Of a stretch of DNA of 64,000 nucleotides, positions 46,401 to 54,006 are shown one piece after another. This DNA is from Gammaproteobacteria bacterium (GTDB lineage Bacteria > Pseudomonadota > Gammaproteobacteria > Steroidobacterales > GCA-2729495). How positions within the stretch are numbered: the first letter of the stretch is position 1; each line of letters begins with the position of its first letter. The stretch is from NCBI GenBank assembly GCA_024229935.1, contig JAAERX010000027.1, positions 1 through 64,000 on the forward strand, read 5' to 3'. The position numbers and the translations under genes are program-made. The notes under the pieces were generated by a model, which saw nothing but the letters and a program-made list of their open reading frames with translations, made no database searches and had not been told where the DNA came from.

Positions 46401-46733
46401 GCTCCGTACTCTGTTGGCTTTGAAGAGGATATACAACCCATACTGAGTGAACGCTGCATGAGTTGTCATCAGGGCAGCAATGCATCAGGCGGACTGGATC
46501 TCAGCACAGACAATATTTATAGCGAGATACGCAAGCGGGTTGATTATCAGCATGCACTGGCAATACGCAGCCCGTTACTTGAAACACTACTGGGTCGTGA
46601 ACTTATGGCACCGGAATCCCTTGCCGGCAATACCAGCGAGGCACATAAAGATGTATTAACCCCGGAAGAATTACAGCAGCTGATTCGCTGGATTGATCTG
46701 GGCGCAGCACAAACAAGGGTGACACTGCAATGA
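43443..46733 (+). CDS. Large tetrahaem periplasmic protein
   Basis: A 1096-residue protein with an N-terminal membrane anchor (residues 8-26). Four haem-binding motifs: CSNCH at 58, an unusual CX4CH at 200 (C-F-G-S-N-C-H), CAGCH at 933 and CMSCH at 1005. The central 600 residues contain a TolB/WD-like propeller region (DVSYDAQRVVFAMRRNEQEALNIWELEL). Haem domains at both ends resemble small planctomycete-type cytochrome modules (RLLLRWP..., GGLDLSTDNIYSEI). The start ATGA overlaps the apbE stop. It is likely to exchange electrons with the other cytochromes of this operon. Confidence 0.8.
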   Translation: MNPTTSKINIALLLCFLFALLLSQLWQGDSPPVEPPASSSASRQLFDTEIAALLDRRCSNCHGVSAEEYAHLEEDPSNRLLLRWPVDTSGRISTPELRDVAYERSSQTQTYDGSKFVPIDTGNPALASKMLLAPLADTYAGVSMVHPVTFSSPTDSDFVMLQRWVQAEIDAQPAPARAVNTPAEDFFITEVTPILDRKGCFGSNCHGLGAFNDLKLHPGVPALEGRFTPEMHHQNRISMLGWGGAQVRMVQLSGDITQSRQLVKNIPIAEGGILHKGGNEFFNVGDPDYETLLKWITLERVEAIQRTNAALGEERGIVFVRRPRNLPQRYFEDNDFQPGGDLIWLHDGKEVNLTAGLHPDGPADIRTPDVSYDAQRVVFAMRRNEQEALNIWELELDTQEARQLTFSADPDIHFQDPHYTPDHEDASGEQLDKMAIALVSNISGEWAAVSPEGILGEAEGGNRQTIKDTELTVRPGTYNGHSIRIVRGTNQGEVRKITRQTTGKIDVDKPFSKPIDATTHYVIGTSQRYAPSYDLYRISLAAKGQERETFDATLARLTFGLGQIRRPSMRSSGEIMFTTLRTGWQADRPFYNGAVFRTFYNGGNYHTHYGNRSVIPVLADNNELPNGLEVRIGRDADSYWGGTLIVSDHQFGPTIDPANPIDDLNHPYAKGMPEHGMHQFFRGWVPLDETVTTQGISAGGAYRDPYPAPDGSILAAYAPGPLDLSDPDAAPDFNIVRLSANPSLQSADGLKGGTVKRTPVTGTKQSSELWPRPVVVRAKVRLKKSPKWATDLFGKPGTAQGLPNYSVDTPAQLIVFDLVLLDTFFEQNLPAGQRTLLGETCTDCKDQVRFARIIGAQPLTEGETGQPKRYVIAEVPLETDGSFHVVVPSLVSFDIQSLNAERMALHSPNRWLYTLPGEKHTLSIPRMLYTQTCAGCHGTLSGEHTNSFGRFDAITSASKTMAVWDNKEHKSLPPANYDTDSKQYLVAPYSVGFEEDIQPILSERCMSCHQGSNASGGLDLSTDNIYSEIRKRVDYQHALAIRSPLLETLLGRELMAPESLAGNTSEAHKDVLTPEELQQLIRWIDLGAAQTRVTLQ

Positions 46734-47245
46734 AATGGTGGGGCGGCATCATTGTTGCAGTTATTTTATCGATAACGGTAGCCGCTGCCGTGCACTGGAC
46801 GTTTAACAATACCGAGCACAGCAATATGGCAGAAGAAAACTGTTCGCTGTGTCATGCACGTTCTGCCCTGCAAACACACACTCAGGAATTTGTCGCAGAA
46901 GAACATGGTCCGATAGCACTGGCAGACCGCAGCAGCTGCCAGGGGTGCCATGAAGACGCCGCCGAGGAATGTGATGACTGTCATCTGGAACAGGAACCCA
47001 AGTGGCACACCAATGATTTTCGTAACCCGGCTCTGGGCAACATTGAAACCCGTGAACATATTCGTATTGCCAATATTCACCAGGACTCCTGTGCCGAATG
47101 TCACAACACAACCTACATGACGCTGTGTGCTAACTGTCACCGCCCGGAAGAAGACTGGCTGGGCCGCGGCAGCAGCACCTGGGAACAGCCTGCAGCTCCT
47201 GAACAAACCTATAAGGAACAGCAGGCACCTGAGGTGCAACCATGA
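46730..47245 (+). CDS. Pentahaem c-type cytochrome
   Basis: A 171-residue protein with an N-terminal helix (residues 4-21) that anchors or exports it, and five CXXCH motifs at residues 38, 70, 81, 121 and 133. The extra His residues between motifs can act as axial ligands, as in multihaem cytochromes of the NapC/NrfH or c3-like kind, but the spacing does not match one I can name. A Pro/Gln-rich tail ends it. Start and stop are both coupled (ATGA) to its neighbours. It is well placed to take electrons from RnfG/RnfD flavins. Confidence 0.9.
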   Translation: MKWWGGIIVAVILSITVAAAVHWTFNNTEHSNMAEENCSLCHARSALQTHTQEFVAEEHGPIALADRSSCQGCHEDAAEECDDCHLEQEPKWHTNDFRNPALGNIETREHIRIANIHQDSCAECHNTTYMTLCANCHRPEEDWLGRGSSTWEQPAAPEQTYKEQQAPEVQP

Positions 47246-48420
47246 GTTCCCCAAACTGGGTTTTTTCTTCAGTACGTGAGGCTTTATATGGCCGCCAGGT
47301 GCCACGGTTAAAGACTACCCGTGACTCAGCCATTGTTTCAATCCCAAGCCCGGGTCAGGTACGGTTAATTAGCAGCGGACTCACTCCTCTGGTTAAAGTT
47401 GGAGAGACTGTCGAGGGCGGCAAGCTGATTGCACGCAGCCCTGTTAGTGAACGATTCCAGCGACGGGTGCATGCCTCATTAACGGGAATCATTACAGCCA
47501 TACATGATGATTACATCCTTATTGAAGGCGAACTTCCGGAACGACCACCACTGACCCATGGTGTACCCGAATGGATTGCCCCCGAGGCAATCCGTGACAC
47601 CGCACGCGAGGCAGGCCTGATCGGCATGGGTGGCGGCATGTTTCCTACTTACGTGAAACTCAGTCACCCGGCACCCATAGAAGTGGTACTGATTAATGGC
47701 TGTGAGAGTGAGCCCTACCTGACCTGTGATCACCGGGTGCTGACAGAACATCGTGACCAGGCCAACTGCGGAACTGAACTGGCCATGCGTGCAGTCGGTG
47801 CGAAGCAAGGCATGGTTGTAGACCGGGAAATTAATTACCCGGGCGGTTATGAACGCCTGCTTATACGTGACACGCTGGGGAAAGTAGTGCCCAAACGCGG
47901 ATTGCCCCGCGATGCCGGCGTACTGGTCATGAATGTGCAGTCCGCCCTGGCCCTGCATGAAGCCGTCTGCCTGGGCCGTCCCTTAATAGACCGCGTGGTC
48001 ACCGTTGACGGCGATGCGGTAGGACGTCCAGGTAACTACCGGGTACCTATAGGTACTGAGCTAAGTACATTACAGGAAGTATGTGAGATCGACCCGGCAA
48101 AGACAGCCACACTACTTACCGGCGGCCCTATGATGGGTACCGCCGCAGAAGCATCAGATACCGTAACCGGTGGTACCGGTGCCGTCATTGCACTGACCAA
48201 AGAAGAACTCAGTGAACATGAAGCACAACCCTGCATACGCTGCGGGCAATGCATGGAAGTCTGCCCCTATGATTTACCAGTAGCACACCTGGTAGCTAAC
48301 CCGCACAAGGTCGTACTCGACTGCATCGAATGTGGTGCCTGTCAGTTTACCTGCCCTGCACGTATACCCCTGATAGATGAGCTGCGTAAAGCCAAGAAAG
48401 TGGTGACAGCATGGGACTAG
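47242..48420 (+). CDS. rnfC: RnfC-like electron transport complex subunit
   Basis: A 392-residue cytoplasmic-face subunit. The N-terminal part has the RnfC/NqrA fold (SPGQVRLISSGL, VHASLTGIITAI), then a Nuo51-like FMN/NADH domain (GLIGMGGGMFPTYVKL, LINGCESEPYLTCDHRVL) and two [4Fe-4S] motifs, CIRCGQCMEVCP at 331 and CIECGACQFTCP at 361. It lacks the long C-terminal repeats of E. coli RsxC. In Rnf complexes it receives electrons from NADH or ferredoxin. Its partner RnfB is absent here. Confidence 0.92.
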   Translation: MSSPNWVFSSVREALYGRQVPRLKTTRDSAIVSIPSPGQVRLISSGLTPLVKVGETVEGGKLIARSPVSERFQRRVHASLTGIITAIHDDYILIEGELPERPPLTHGVPEWIAPEAIRDTAREAGLIGMGGGMFPTYVKLSHPAPIEVVLINGCESEPYLTCDHRVLTEHRDQANCGTELAMRAVGAKQGMVVDREINYPGGYERLLIRDTLGKVVPKRGLPRDAGVLVMNVQSALALHEAVCLGRPLIDRVVTVDGDAVGRPGNYRVPIGTELSTLQEVCEIDPAKTATLLTGGPMMGTAAEASDTVTGGTGAVIALTKEELSEHEAQPCIRCGQCMEVCPYDLPVAHLVANPHKVVLDCIECGACQFTCPARIPLIDELRKAKKVVTAWD

Positions 48421-48872
48421 TCATTACCCGCAAGCGTGACCGGTTAACAACCGTAGCCATACTGGCAGTGATTTTATTACTGGACCTGGCATGGCCCGCC
48501 CCGGACCGTGAACGACAAATAACCCAGAGCCTGCTGGGTGCTGATGGTGAACGCATCGAACTTAAAACCGGCCCGGCATTCCGGGTGGGTTCACGCTGGC
48601 TATTGTTCTTTGATCACCCGGGCAAAGTGGGGCCGATTCGCGGCGCTGTTTTAGTTGAGGATGACAACATCCACTCATTGCATTTGTTTGAGGCGCACGA
48701 AGGCATCAACCGGGATGCCTTTGCTGACCCAACGCTGGTGCAATCCCTTGCGGGTCTGCCGGCAAAAGCACCCGTAGAAATTGATGTGATTACAGGCGCC
48801 ACTATTTCCAGCCAGATGCTGGCCGATGCGGTAAATGAAACACTTGTGCAGTGGAGGTCTACAGTCCGATGA
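48411..48872 (+). CDS. RnfG-like FMN-binding protein
   Basis: A 153-residue protein with an N-terminal helix (residues 14-30) and an FMN_bind domain. The flavinylation motif is VITGATISS, with Thr131 the likely FMN attachment site. It is shorter than typical RnfG (about 200). It starts ten bases before the rnfC stop. The FMN would sit on the periplasmic side and pass electrons to or from the cytochromes. Confidence 0.88.
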   Translation: MGLVITRKRDRLTTVAILAVILLLDLAWPAPDRERQITQSLLGADGERIELKTGPAFRVGSRWLLFFDHPGKVGPIRGAVLVEDDNIHSLHLFEAHEGINRDAFADPTLVQSLAGLPAKAPVEIDVITGATISSQMLADAVNETLVQWRSTVR

Positions 48873-49540
48873 CCGAAACAAAGCACACAACACCAACAAG
48901 CAAACAAATCTTTGCGGAAGAGATGCACTTTGGCAGGGTGGCACTCAACCTGGGTTTCATTACTGAAGAAGAACTGGAGCGCGCTCTGGGTGCACGTGAG
49001 GAATTGCATGCAGCAGGTGTCGATACCCTGATCGGCGACATCATGCTCGATCGCCAGTTGCTGACATCTGCACAGTGCGAACAAATACTGACAGAACAGG
49101 ATCGTCTGCTCAGGGAAGCAGGATTACTAAGCCGGGTTCGGGCAGCACCCACCATTGGTTTAGTTGTTGCGGGTATGGTGCCCGTGTTGAGTCACATGTC
49201 ACTCAGCAGTGTGCTGACATGGTCAGGCGCATTACTTATAGGCTTTGCCATCAGTAATCGCAGTCCGTGGCGCTGGGTAGGCATAGGCTGGCTCGCCAGT
49301 ATTATTGCGCCCGGCACCAGCATGGCATCCATAGGCAGTAGCGGCAGTTTGCTGCATGGCTGGCGCAGACCGCTGGGCGCTGTATTACTCGGCACCTGCC
49401 TTGCTTTAATACCACTGCCAGAAACCCTGCACCAGGCAGGCCCGTTATTTCTGCTTGCAGCAGTTGTACTTGCCCTGTTCAGAAAACCACCGACAAAGAA
49501 GAATACACAGGATAAAAATCATAAGGGAGAACAGGCATGA
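48869..49540 (+). CDS. Unrecognised membrane protein with GspE-N-like domain
   Basis: About 223 residues from the ATG at 48869, which overlaps the RnfG-like stop. The first 85 residues hold two related helical repeats (HFGRVALNLGFITEEELERAL and IGDIMLDRQLLTSAQCEQIL) like the MshEN/T2SSE N-terminal domain. Four or five transmembrane helices follow (about 95-205). There are almost no Cys residues, so it cannot hold the iron-sulfur site seen in RnfA/RnfE. It replaces a standard Rnf membrane subunit by position, with unknown function. Confidence 0.7.
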   Translation: MTETKHTTPTSKQIFAEEMHFGRVALNLGFITEEELERALGAREELHAAGVDTLIGDIMLDRQLLTSAQCEQILTEQDRLLREAGLLSRVRAAPTIGLVVAGMVPVLSHMSLSSVLTWSGALLIGFAISNRSPWRWVGIGWLASIIAPGTSMASIGSSGSLLHGWRRPLGAVLLGTCLALIPLPETLHQAGPLFLLAAVVLALFRKPPTKKNTQDKNHKGEQA

Positions 49541-49935
49541 CTCCCTATGACGCCATTTTCTTAGCGCTGCTGGCCAGTCGCTGCATCAACCGCCCACAAC
49601 AATGGTGGCTGGTCGTACTCGCACCCCTGCTGTCATTTGTTATTGGCAGTTTGGAGCCACTGGGCAGGCTTACTGAACCCCTCACCGCACTGTTTGCAGT
49701 GGCGCTTGCACCGCGCTGGGCCCCGGTTGGCCTGTTACTGGTCGTACCTGAATACAGCAGCCTGACAGAAAGTATTGTGGCTGCAGCCGCCTGGTTTTTA
49801 CTGGATGCACTGTTCGGCTCATTACTAAAACGTGTGAATGAAGATGCCGTGACTCCCCACTTACGAGGCTGGCCGATACAGCTACTGATACTCGGGGTTC
49901 TTTACTACAGCTTTTTACCGTTGGTGTGGATATGA
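49537..49935 (+). CDS. Unrecognised small membrane protein of the Rnf-like operon
   Basis: A 132-residue, very hydrophobic protein with about four transmembrane helices. It has one Cys (residue 16), so it lacks the paired Cys of RnfA/RnfE. The start overlaps the previous stop (ATGA) and its stop overlaps the rnfD start. No family was recognised. Confidence 0.7.
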   Translation: MTPYDAIFLALLASRCINRPQQWWLVVLAPLLSFVIGSLEPLGRLTEPLTALFAVALAPRWAPVGLLLVVPEYSSLTESIVAAAAWFLLDALFGSLLKRVNEDAVTPHLRGWPIQLLILGVLYYSFLPLVWI

Positions 49936-50876
49936 GCCTATTTACCGGACCCTTAATCCACAGCGGTAAGACCAACCGCATGATGATGACACTGGTGCTG
50001 GTCAGCCTCACGCCTGCACTCATAGCCGCTGTTCTGCATTATGGTTTTACTGCAGCACTGTTAGTTATCTGTGCACTGGCAGGCACCTGGTTAACCGAAC
50101 TGGTGCTCGACCGACAGCATGCGTTTGACGGCAGCGCACTCGTAACCGGCCTCCTGTTTGCCCTGTTGCTACCGGTTAGCGCACCGTGGTGGCTGGCATT
50201 TTTAGGCGGCGTACTGGCAACCGGTTTAGGCAAACATGCCTTTGGTGGTCTGGGGTGTAATCTCTTTAACCCGGCGGCATTATCACGCGTTATTCTGATG
50301 GCACTTATACCAGGTGCCTGGTTTGTATCCACAGCCGTCACCATGGATGGCATCACCACTGCCAGCCCTCTTGCCAGAGAAAGCAGCATGCTGGCACCCA
50401 CCCTTGCAGAGTTACTCAGTGGCAGTACACCGGGCACCTTAGGTCAGGCAGCACCCCTGGCCGTACTGGCAGGTGGCTTACTGCTGGCAAGTCTGCGCAC
50501 CATAGACTGGCGCATACCGTTGACCTTTCTTGCGGCCGTCGCATTTCTTGCACTGCTACTACCCGCCAGTGAACGCATTGCAGGTCATGCACCGTGGTTA
50601 CTGGGCAACCCCTTAATACACATTATCGGTGGTGGCACATTACTGGCTGCGTTCTTTATGCTTACCGACCCGGTAACTGCACCGTTTGCACCCGTTGGGC
50701 GAATCATCTTTGCCATCATTGCTGCACTGGCCATGATGCTGATACGTTATTACACGCCCTACCCTGATGGTGCAGTACTGGCGATATTGATTGCGAATGC
50801 ATGTGTGCCGTTGATTGATCGGTTTACACTGGAGCTTGGTGCAGCACCGAGGATAAAAACCCCACAAAGCTTTTAG
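49932..50876 (+). CDS. rnfD: RnfD-like flavinylated membrane subunit
   Basis: About 314 residues from the ATG at 49932, coupled to the upstream stop. NqrB/RnfD family: TGPLIHSGKTNRMMMTL at the start, several helices, LGCNLFNPAALSR, and the FMN site DGITTASPL, where Ser145 takes the position usually held by Thr. ApbE can use either residue. It would form the membrane core that links flavins across the bilayer. It is the last gene of the operon and is followed by an inverted repeat. Confidence 0.88.
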   Translation: MSLFTGPLIHSGKTNRMMMTLVLVSLTPALIAAVLHYGFTAALLVICALAGTWLTELVLDRQHAFDGSALVTGLLFALLLPVSAPWWLAFLGGVLATGLGKHAFGGLGCNLFNPAALSRVILMALIPGAWFVSTAVTMDGITTASPLARESSMLAPTLAELLSGSTPGTLGQAAPLAVLAGGLLLASLRTIDWRIPLTFLAAVAFLALLLPASERIAGHAPWLLGNPLIHIIGGGTLLAAFFMLTDPVTAPFAPVGRIIFAIIAALAMMLIRYYTPYPDGAVLAILIANACVPLIDRFTLELGAAPRIKTPQSF

Positions 50877-50919
50877 AGTGTAATGGTGCCACCAACGCCA
50901 ACGCAGGCTTAAATGTAAT

Positions 50920-51019
50920 GGTGCCAGTTATTAGTTTATTAGTTTATTAGTTTTTTCACTACAAATCAGCGCCTGCAACGGCTACCAAATAAAAAACTAA
51001 TAAACTAATGACTGGCACC
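50920..51019. repeat. Long imperfect inverted repeat with 8-base subrepeats
   Basis: The left arm (50920-50956) starts GGTGCCAGTTATTAG and carries three TTAGTTTA-type units; the right arm (50991-51019) is complementary except for one unit fewer and one base change. TGTAATGGTGCCA occurs twice at the start (near 50879 and 50914). It lies between convergent rnfD and the kinase gene and overlaps the last codons of the kinase. It may act as a bidirectional terminator or be a miniature mobile element. Confidence 0.65.
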
Positions 51020-52987
51020 AACGCCTGAAGCTGTCTGACTATCCTCAGTGGCCGCCATAGGAAAACTGACAGCTACCGTAGTGCCATGACTGATCTGGCT
51101 GGAGACCTCAATCCGGCCACCATGCTCTTCAACAATACGGCGACAGATAGCCAGCCCAAGCCCCACCCCGTCCTGCTTGGTCGTATAAAAGGGTTCCCAT
51201 ATTTTGATCAGGCTTTCGGTGGAAATACCCTTACCATCATCAATAACTTTAACCATGGCGCCGACAGGCACCTGCTCTGTTGGGTCATCCGACATGACTG
51301 CCGAAATTTTTATAATGATGTTGTTACTTTCCGGTTTTGCATCAGCAGCATTAAGAATCAGATTAATTAATAGTTGTCGTAATTGGTTAAAGTCACCCTT
51401 AACAGAGGGCACGCCCGGATCCGCATCAACTTCCAGCTGCAAACCACGGTGGCGGAGTTCTGCGCCCACCAACGCGACGACACTTTTTACGATAGCTGCC
51501 AGTGAGCTTACTTCGGGCTGAGGGGTCTGTGTCTCAGCAGAGAACAACTGCAATACTTCTTCCATGCGATGCACATCAGCCAGCAGATTATGCGCCAGTG
51601 TTCTTGATGCGGTGTCTTCATCCAGTTCACTGATGGCCTGAACCTTATTCCGGATCGCACTCAGCGGGTCTCTGAGTTCCTGCAGCAGGCCACTGGTTAA
51701 CTGTCCCATTGATGATGATTTCTCTGCATCATCCAGACCGGTCTGCAATCCCTGCAGCCTGCTCTGAGTCTGCTCAAGGCGTTCGGCCATCAGCTGAAAC
51801 TCACGTGATAAAGCATCAAGTTCATTCACGGGACCGGGAGAAGCTACCCGCATAACGGCGCCACGATCAGTCGCTATACGACTCATGGCCTTACGTAATT
51901 CTGCTACGGGTCGGGCCAGGTTGTTACTCACCAGCACACCAATCCATACGACCAGGGCAAGTACCAGGGCGATGATGACAGAAAGATAAATGGTCAGGTT
52001 ACGCACCGGCGCCCCGAACTCATCCAGCGGATGGGAAACAATCAGGCGCCACTGGTTAACAGCGCTATCTGCACTAACAACAACAGGCTCTACCGAGATT
52101 ACAGCATCAGGTGTCTCAAAATGCAGAGCCTGCGGGTCTTCACCCAGCACCTTGCTAACCTCAGCCGCACTAAAGTCATCACTTAAACCACGCTCACTGC
52201 CCAGGCTGTAACTCTCATACTTCTCTTCTGTCGGACCTACATAGCCAAGATAGGTACCCGTGGCATCCACAAAGAATGCTTCTGTACCTACCCGCAGTGG
52301 CTGAATCAATTCAAAAATCTGTTTGGCACCCAAATTAAGGATCAGGCTGCCGGTACGCTCACCACTTTCACCAAACAATGGAATACCAAAACGCAACACC
52401 GGACGGAATGGAATTTCTACCCGGCCACCCTCCATGTTGAGATCCATGGGTGATTTATAGAGTTGTCCGGGAGACAGTTTTAATGACTCCTGCACATAGT
52501 AACGATCACTCTTGTTTTGCAGTTGTGCAACGGGCACTACTTTAGCCTGCCCCTCTTCCACATCAAGGCGCACCACTTCCAGGCCATTAGTATCAATATA
52601 GCGAACCTGATAGAACGATCGCTTACCCTGGGAAAAAAGGATCAGTTCCTGCTCTACCTGCCTGCGCAGCAGATCCACCTGCTCTTGCTGGCCTGCACTG
52701 CGTGCTTCAGCAAGATCATTCAGGAGTCGGCCCTTACTGAGAAAACGCAGATCCGTCTCAACAGCATTAAGAAATTCTTCCAGCTCACGGGTGCGCATGG
52801 AAGTATCAACCACTTCACGCTCAATCGCTGCAGTTCTCATCGAAGTCTGCATATTCACAATTGTGAACAGAGCGATGCCGGCAGCAGGCAAAATAGAAAG
52901 CGCCATCATAGGCACAATAATCTTGCCTTTCAGGGTCATATTTTTTAGCCGATCAAGTGCGCGCATGTAGCTGCCCCATTGCGCCAT
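51005..52987 (-). CDS. Sensor histidine-kinase-like protein with altered H-box
   Basis: A 660-residue membrane protein: helix near residues 26-46, a large periplasmic double-Cache-like sensor (about 50-330), a second helix near 336-356, HAMP, coiled coil, dimerisation region and C-terminal ATPase. ATP-site boxes are intact: LINLILNAADA (N), DDGKGIS (G1) and GVGLGLAICRRIVEEHGG (G2). The H-box reads SGLLQELRDPLSAI, with Gln where the phospho-accepting His is expected. No response regulator is adjacent. It is convergent with the Rnf-like operon. Confidence 0.85.
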   Translation of the reverse strand: MAQWGSYMRALDRLKNMTLKGKIIVPMMALSILPAAGIALFTIVNMQTSMRTAAIEREVVDTSMRTRELEEFLNAVETDLRFLSKGRLLNDLAEARSAGQQEQVDLLRRQVEQELILFSQGKRSFYQVRYIDTNGLEVVRLDVEEGQAKVVPVAQLQNKSDRYYVQESLKLSPGQLYKSPMDLNMEGGRVEIPFRPVLRFGIPLFGESGERTGSLILNLGAKQIFELIQPLRVGTEAFFVDATGTYLGYVGPTEEKYESYSLGSERGLSDDFSAAEVSKVLGEDPQALHFETPDAVISVEPVVVSADSAVNQWRLIVSHPLDEFGAPVRNLTIYLSVIIALVLALVVWIGVLVSNNLARPVAELRKAMSRIATDRGAVMRVASPGPVNELDALSREFQLMAERLEQTQSRLQGLQTGLDDAEKSSSMGQLTSGLLQELRDPLSAIRNKVQAISELDEDTASRTLAHNLLADVHRMEEVLQLFSAETQTPQPEVSSLAAIVKSVVALVGAELRHRGLQLEVDADPGVPSVKGDFNQLRQLLINLILNAADAKPESNNIIIKISAVMSDDPTEQVPVGAMVKVIDDGKGISTESLIKIWEPFYTTKQDGVGLGLAICRRIVEEHGGRIEVSSQISHGTTVAVSFPMAATEDSQTASGVGASH

Positions 52988-53224
52988 AGGAATGCAGATT
53001 TAGCATTTCTTATTAGCTGACACATTTAGCTACCTTATCAGGCCATATGGTATCCGTAGATTTGACTATAGCGGTCTATCCGGCCAGCCACCCTGTACAT
53101 AACAACAAGACTTGTATTTATTACGTATAAATACCTAATGATTCATAGACTTAGATACCTGAGAGTGATGCATCAGAGATACCTAGGAACATCTAAAATG
53201 CCCGGGATGGCAGGAGAGCAACAC

Positions 53225-53992
53225 ATGTCTTTAACAGAAGAACAAATACAAACTTTTTCCGACAAGGGCTTCCTCGTATTGAAGCAATTCTTTGCTAAAG
53301 ACGTTATGGAAAAGATATCCGCCTGGTTAAATGAACTGGAAGAATCTCCGGATGCCAGCAGCCATGCCGCCAAGTATTACGAAAAAAGCCCGGTTACAGG
53401 CAATGACATACTGGTACGTGTTGAACACATACTGGGTGAGCATGATTCGGAAATGGCCTCGCTTATATTAGGGGAGAAAACCATTGCTTCTCTGACCCAG
53501 TTGTTTGCAGAGGCACCTGTGCTGTTTAAGGAAAAAATTAACTACAAGCATCCTGGCTGCCGTGCCGACAAATTACACCAGGATCAGGCTGCCGGCTGGA
53601 ACACCTACGCTGATTTCTTTATCTCCATGTGTATCGCTGTCGACCCTAACCGGGAAGAAAATGCAGCCCTGCGCTTCATGAATTCAGGCAATTACACCAA
53701 AACACTCATGAAAGATGAGTGGCAGCCCCTTTCAGACAGCAGTGATGTAGACTGGGCTGATGATGAATACGTTATGCTGGAAGCAGACCCGGGTGATGTC
53801 ATTTTCTTTGACTGTTATGTACCGCATGGCTCACCGGCTAATGAGAGCAACCTTGACCGGCGTAACATCTACCTGACTTTTAATAAGTCATCAGACGGCA
53901 ATCTTCGTGCCCAATACTATGAAGACAAGTGGAAGACGTACCCACCCAATGACATTGCACATGCCAGGGATGCTGACAGCTTCAGGGTCTGA
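53225..53992 (+). CDS. Phytanoyl-CoA dioxygenase (PhyH) family protein
   Basis: About 255 residues from the ATG at 53225, which has AGGAGA upstream; a longer frame from 53138 has no ribosome site. The Fe(II)/2-oxoglutarate enzyme marks are FSDKGFLVLKQFF, LHQDQAAGWNTY (His and Asp ligands) and VPHGSPANES (distal His) with RRNIYLTFN. Such enzymes hydroxylate acyl chains, terpenoids or small metabolites. Three ATACCT motifs spaced 24 bases apart lie in its upstream region. It is followed by the NnrU gene after 14 bases. Confidence 0.88.
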   Translation: MSLTEEQIQTFSDKGFLVLKQFFAKDVMEKISAWLNELEESPDASSHAAKYYEKSPVTGNDILVRVEHILGEHDSEMASLILGEKTIASLTQLFAEAPVLFKEKINYKHPGCRADKLHQDQAAGWNTYADFFISMCIAVDPNREENAALRFMNSGNYTKTLMKDEWQPLSDSSDVDWADDEYVMLEADPGDVIFFDCYVPHGSPANESNLDRRNIYLTFNKSSDGNLRAQYYEDKWKTYPPNDIAHARDADSFRV

Positions 53993-54006
53993 ATAAGTAA
54001 GATGCC

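Noticed and set aside
46766-47305. 179-residue minus-strand frame over the pentahaem gene
   Set aside because: Antisense to a gene with five haem motifs; no ribosome site or known domain.
53138-53224. Longer start for the PhyH gene
   Set aside because: The extra residues do not look like the family, and AGGAGA stands before the ATG at 53225.
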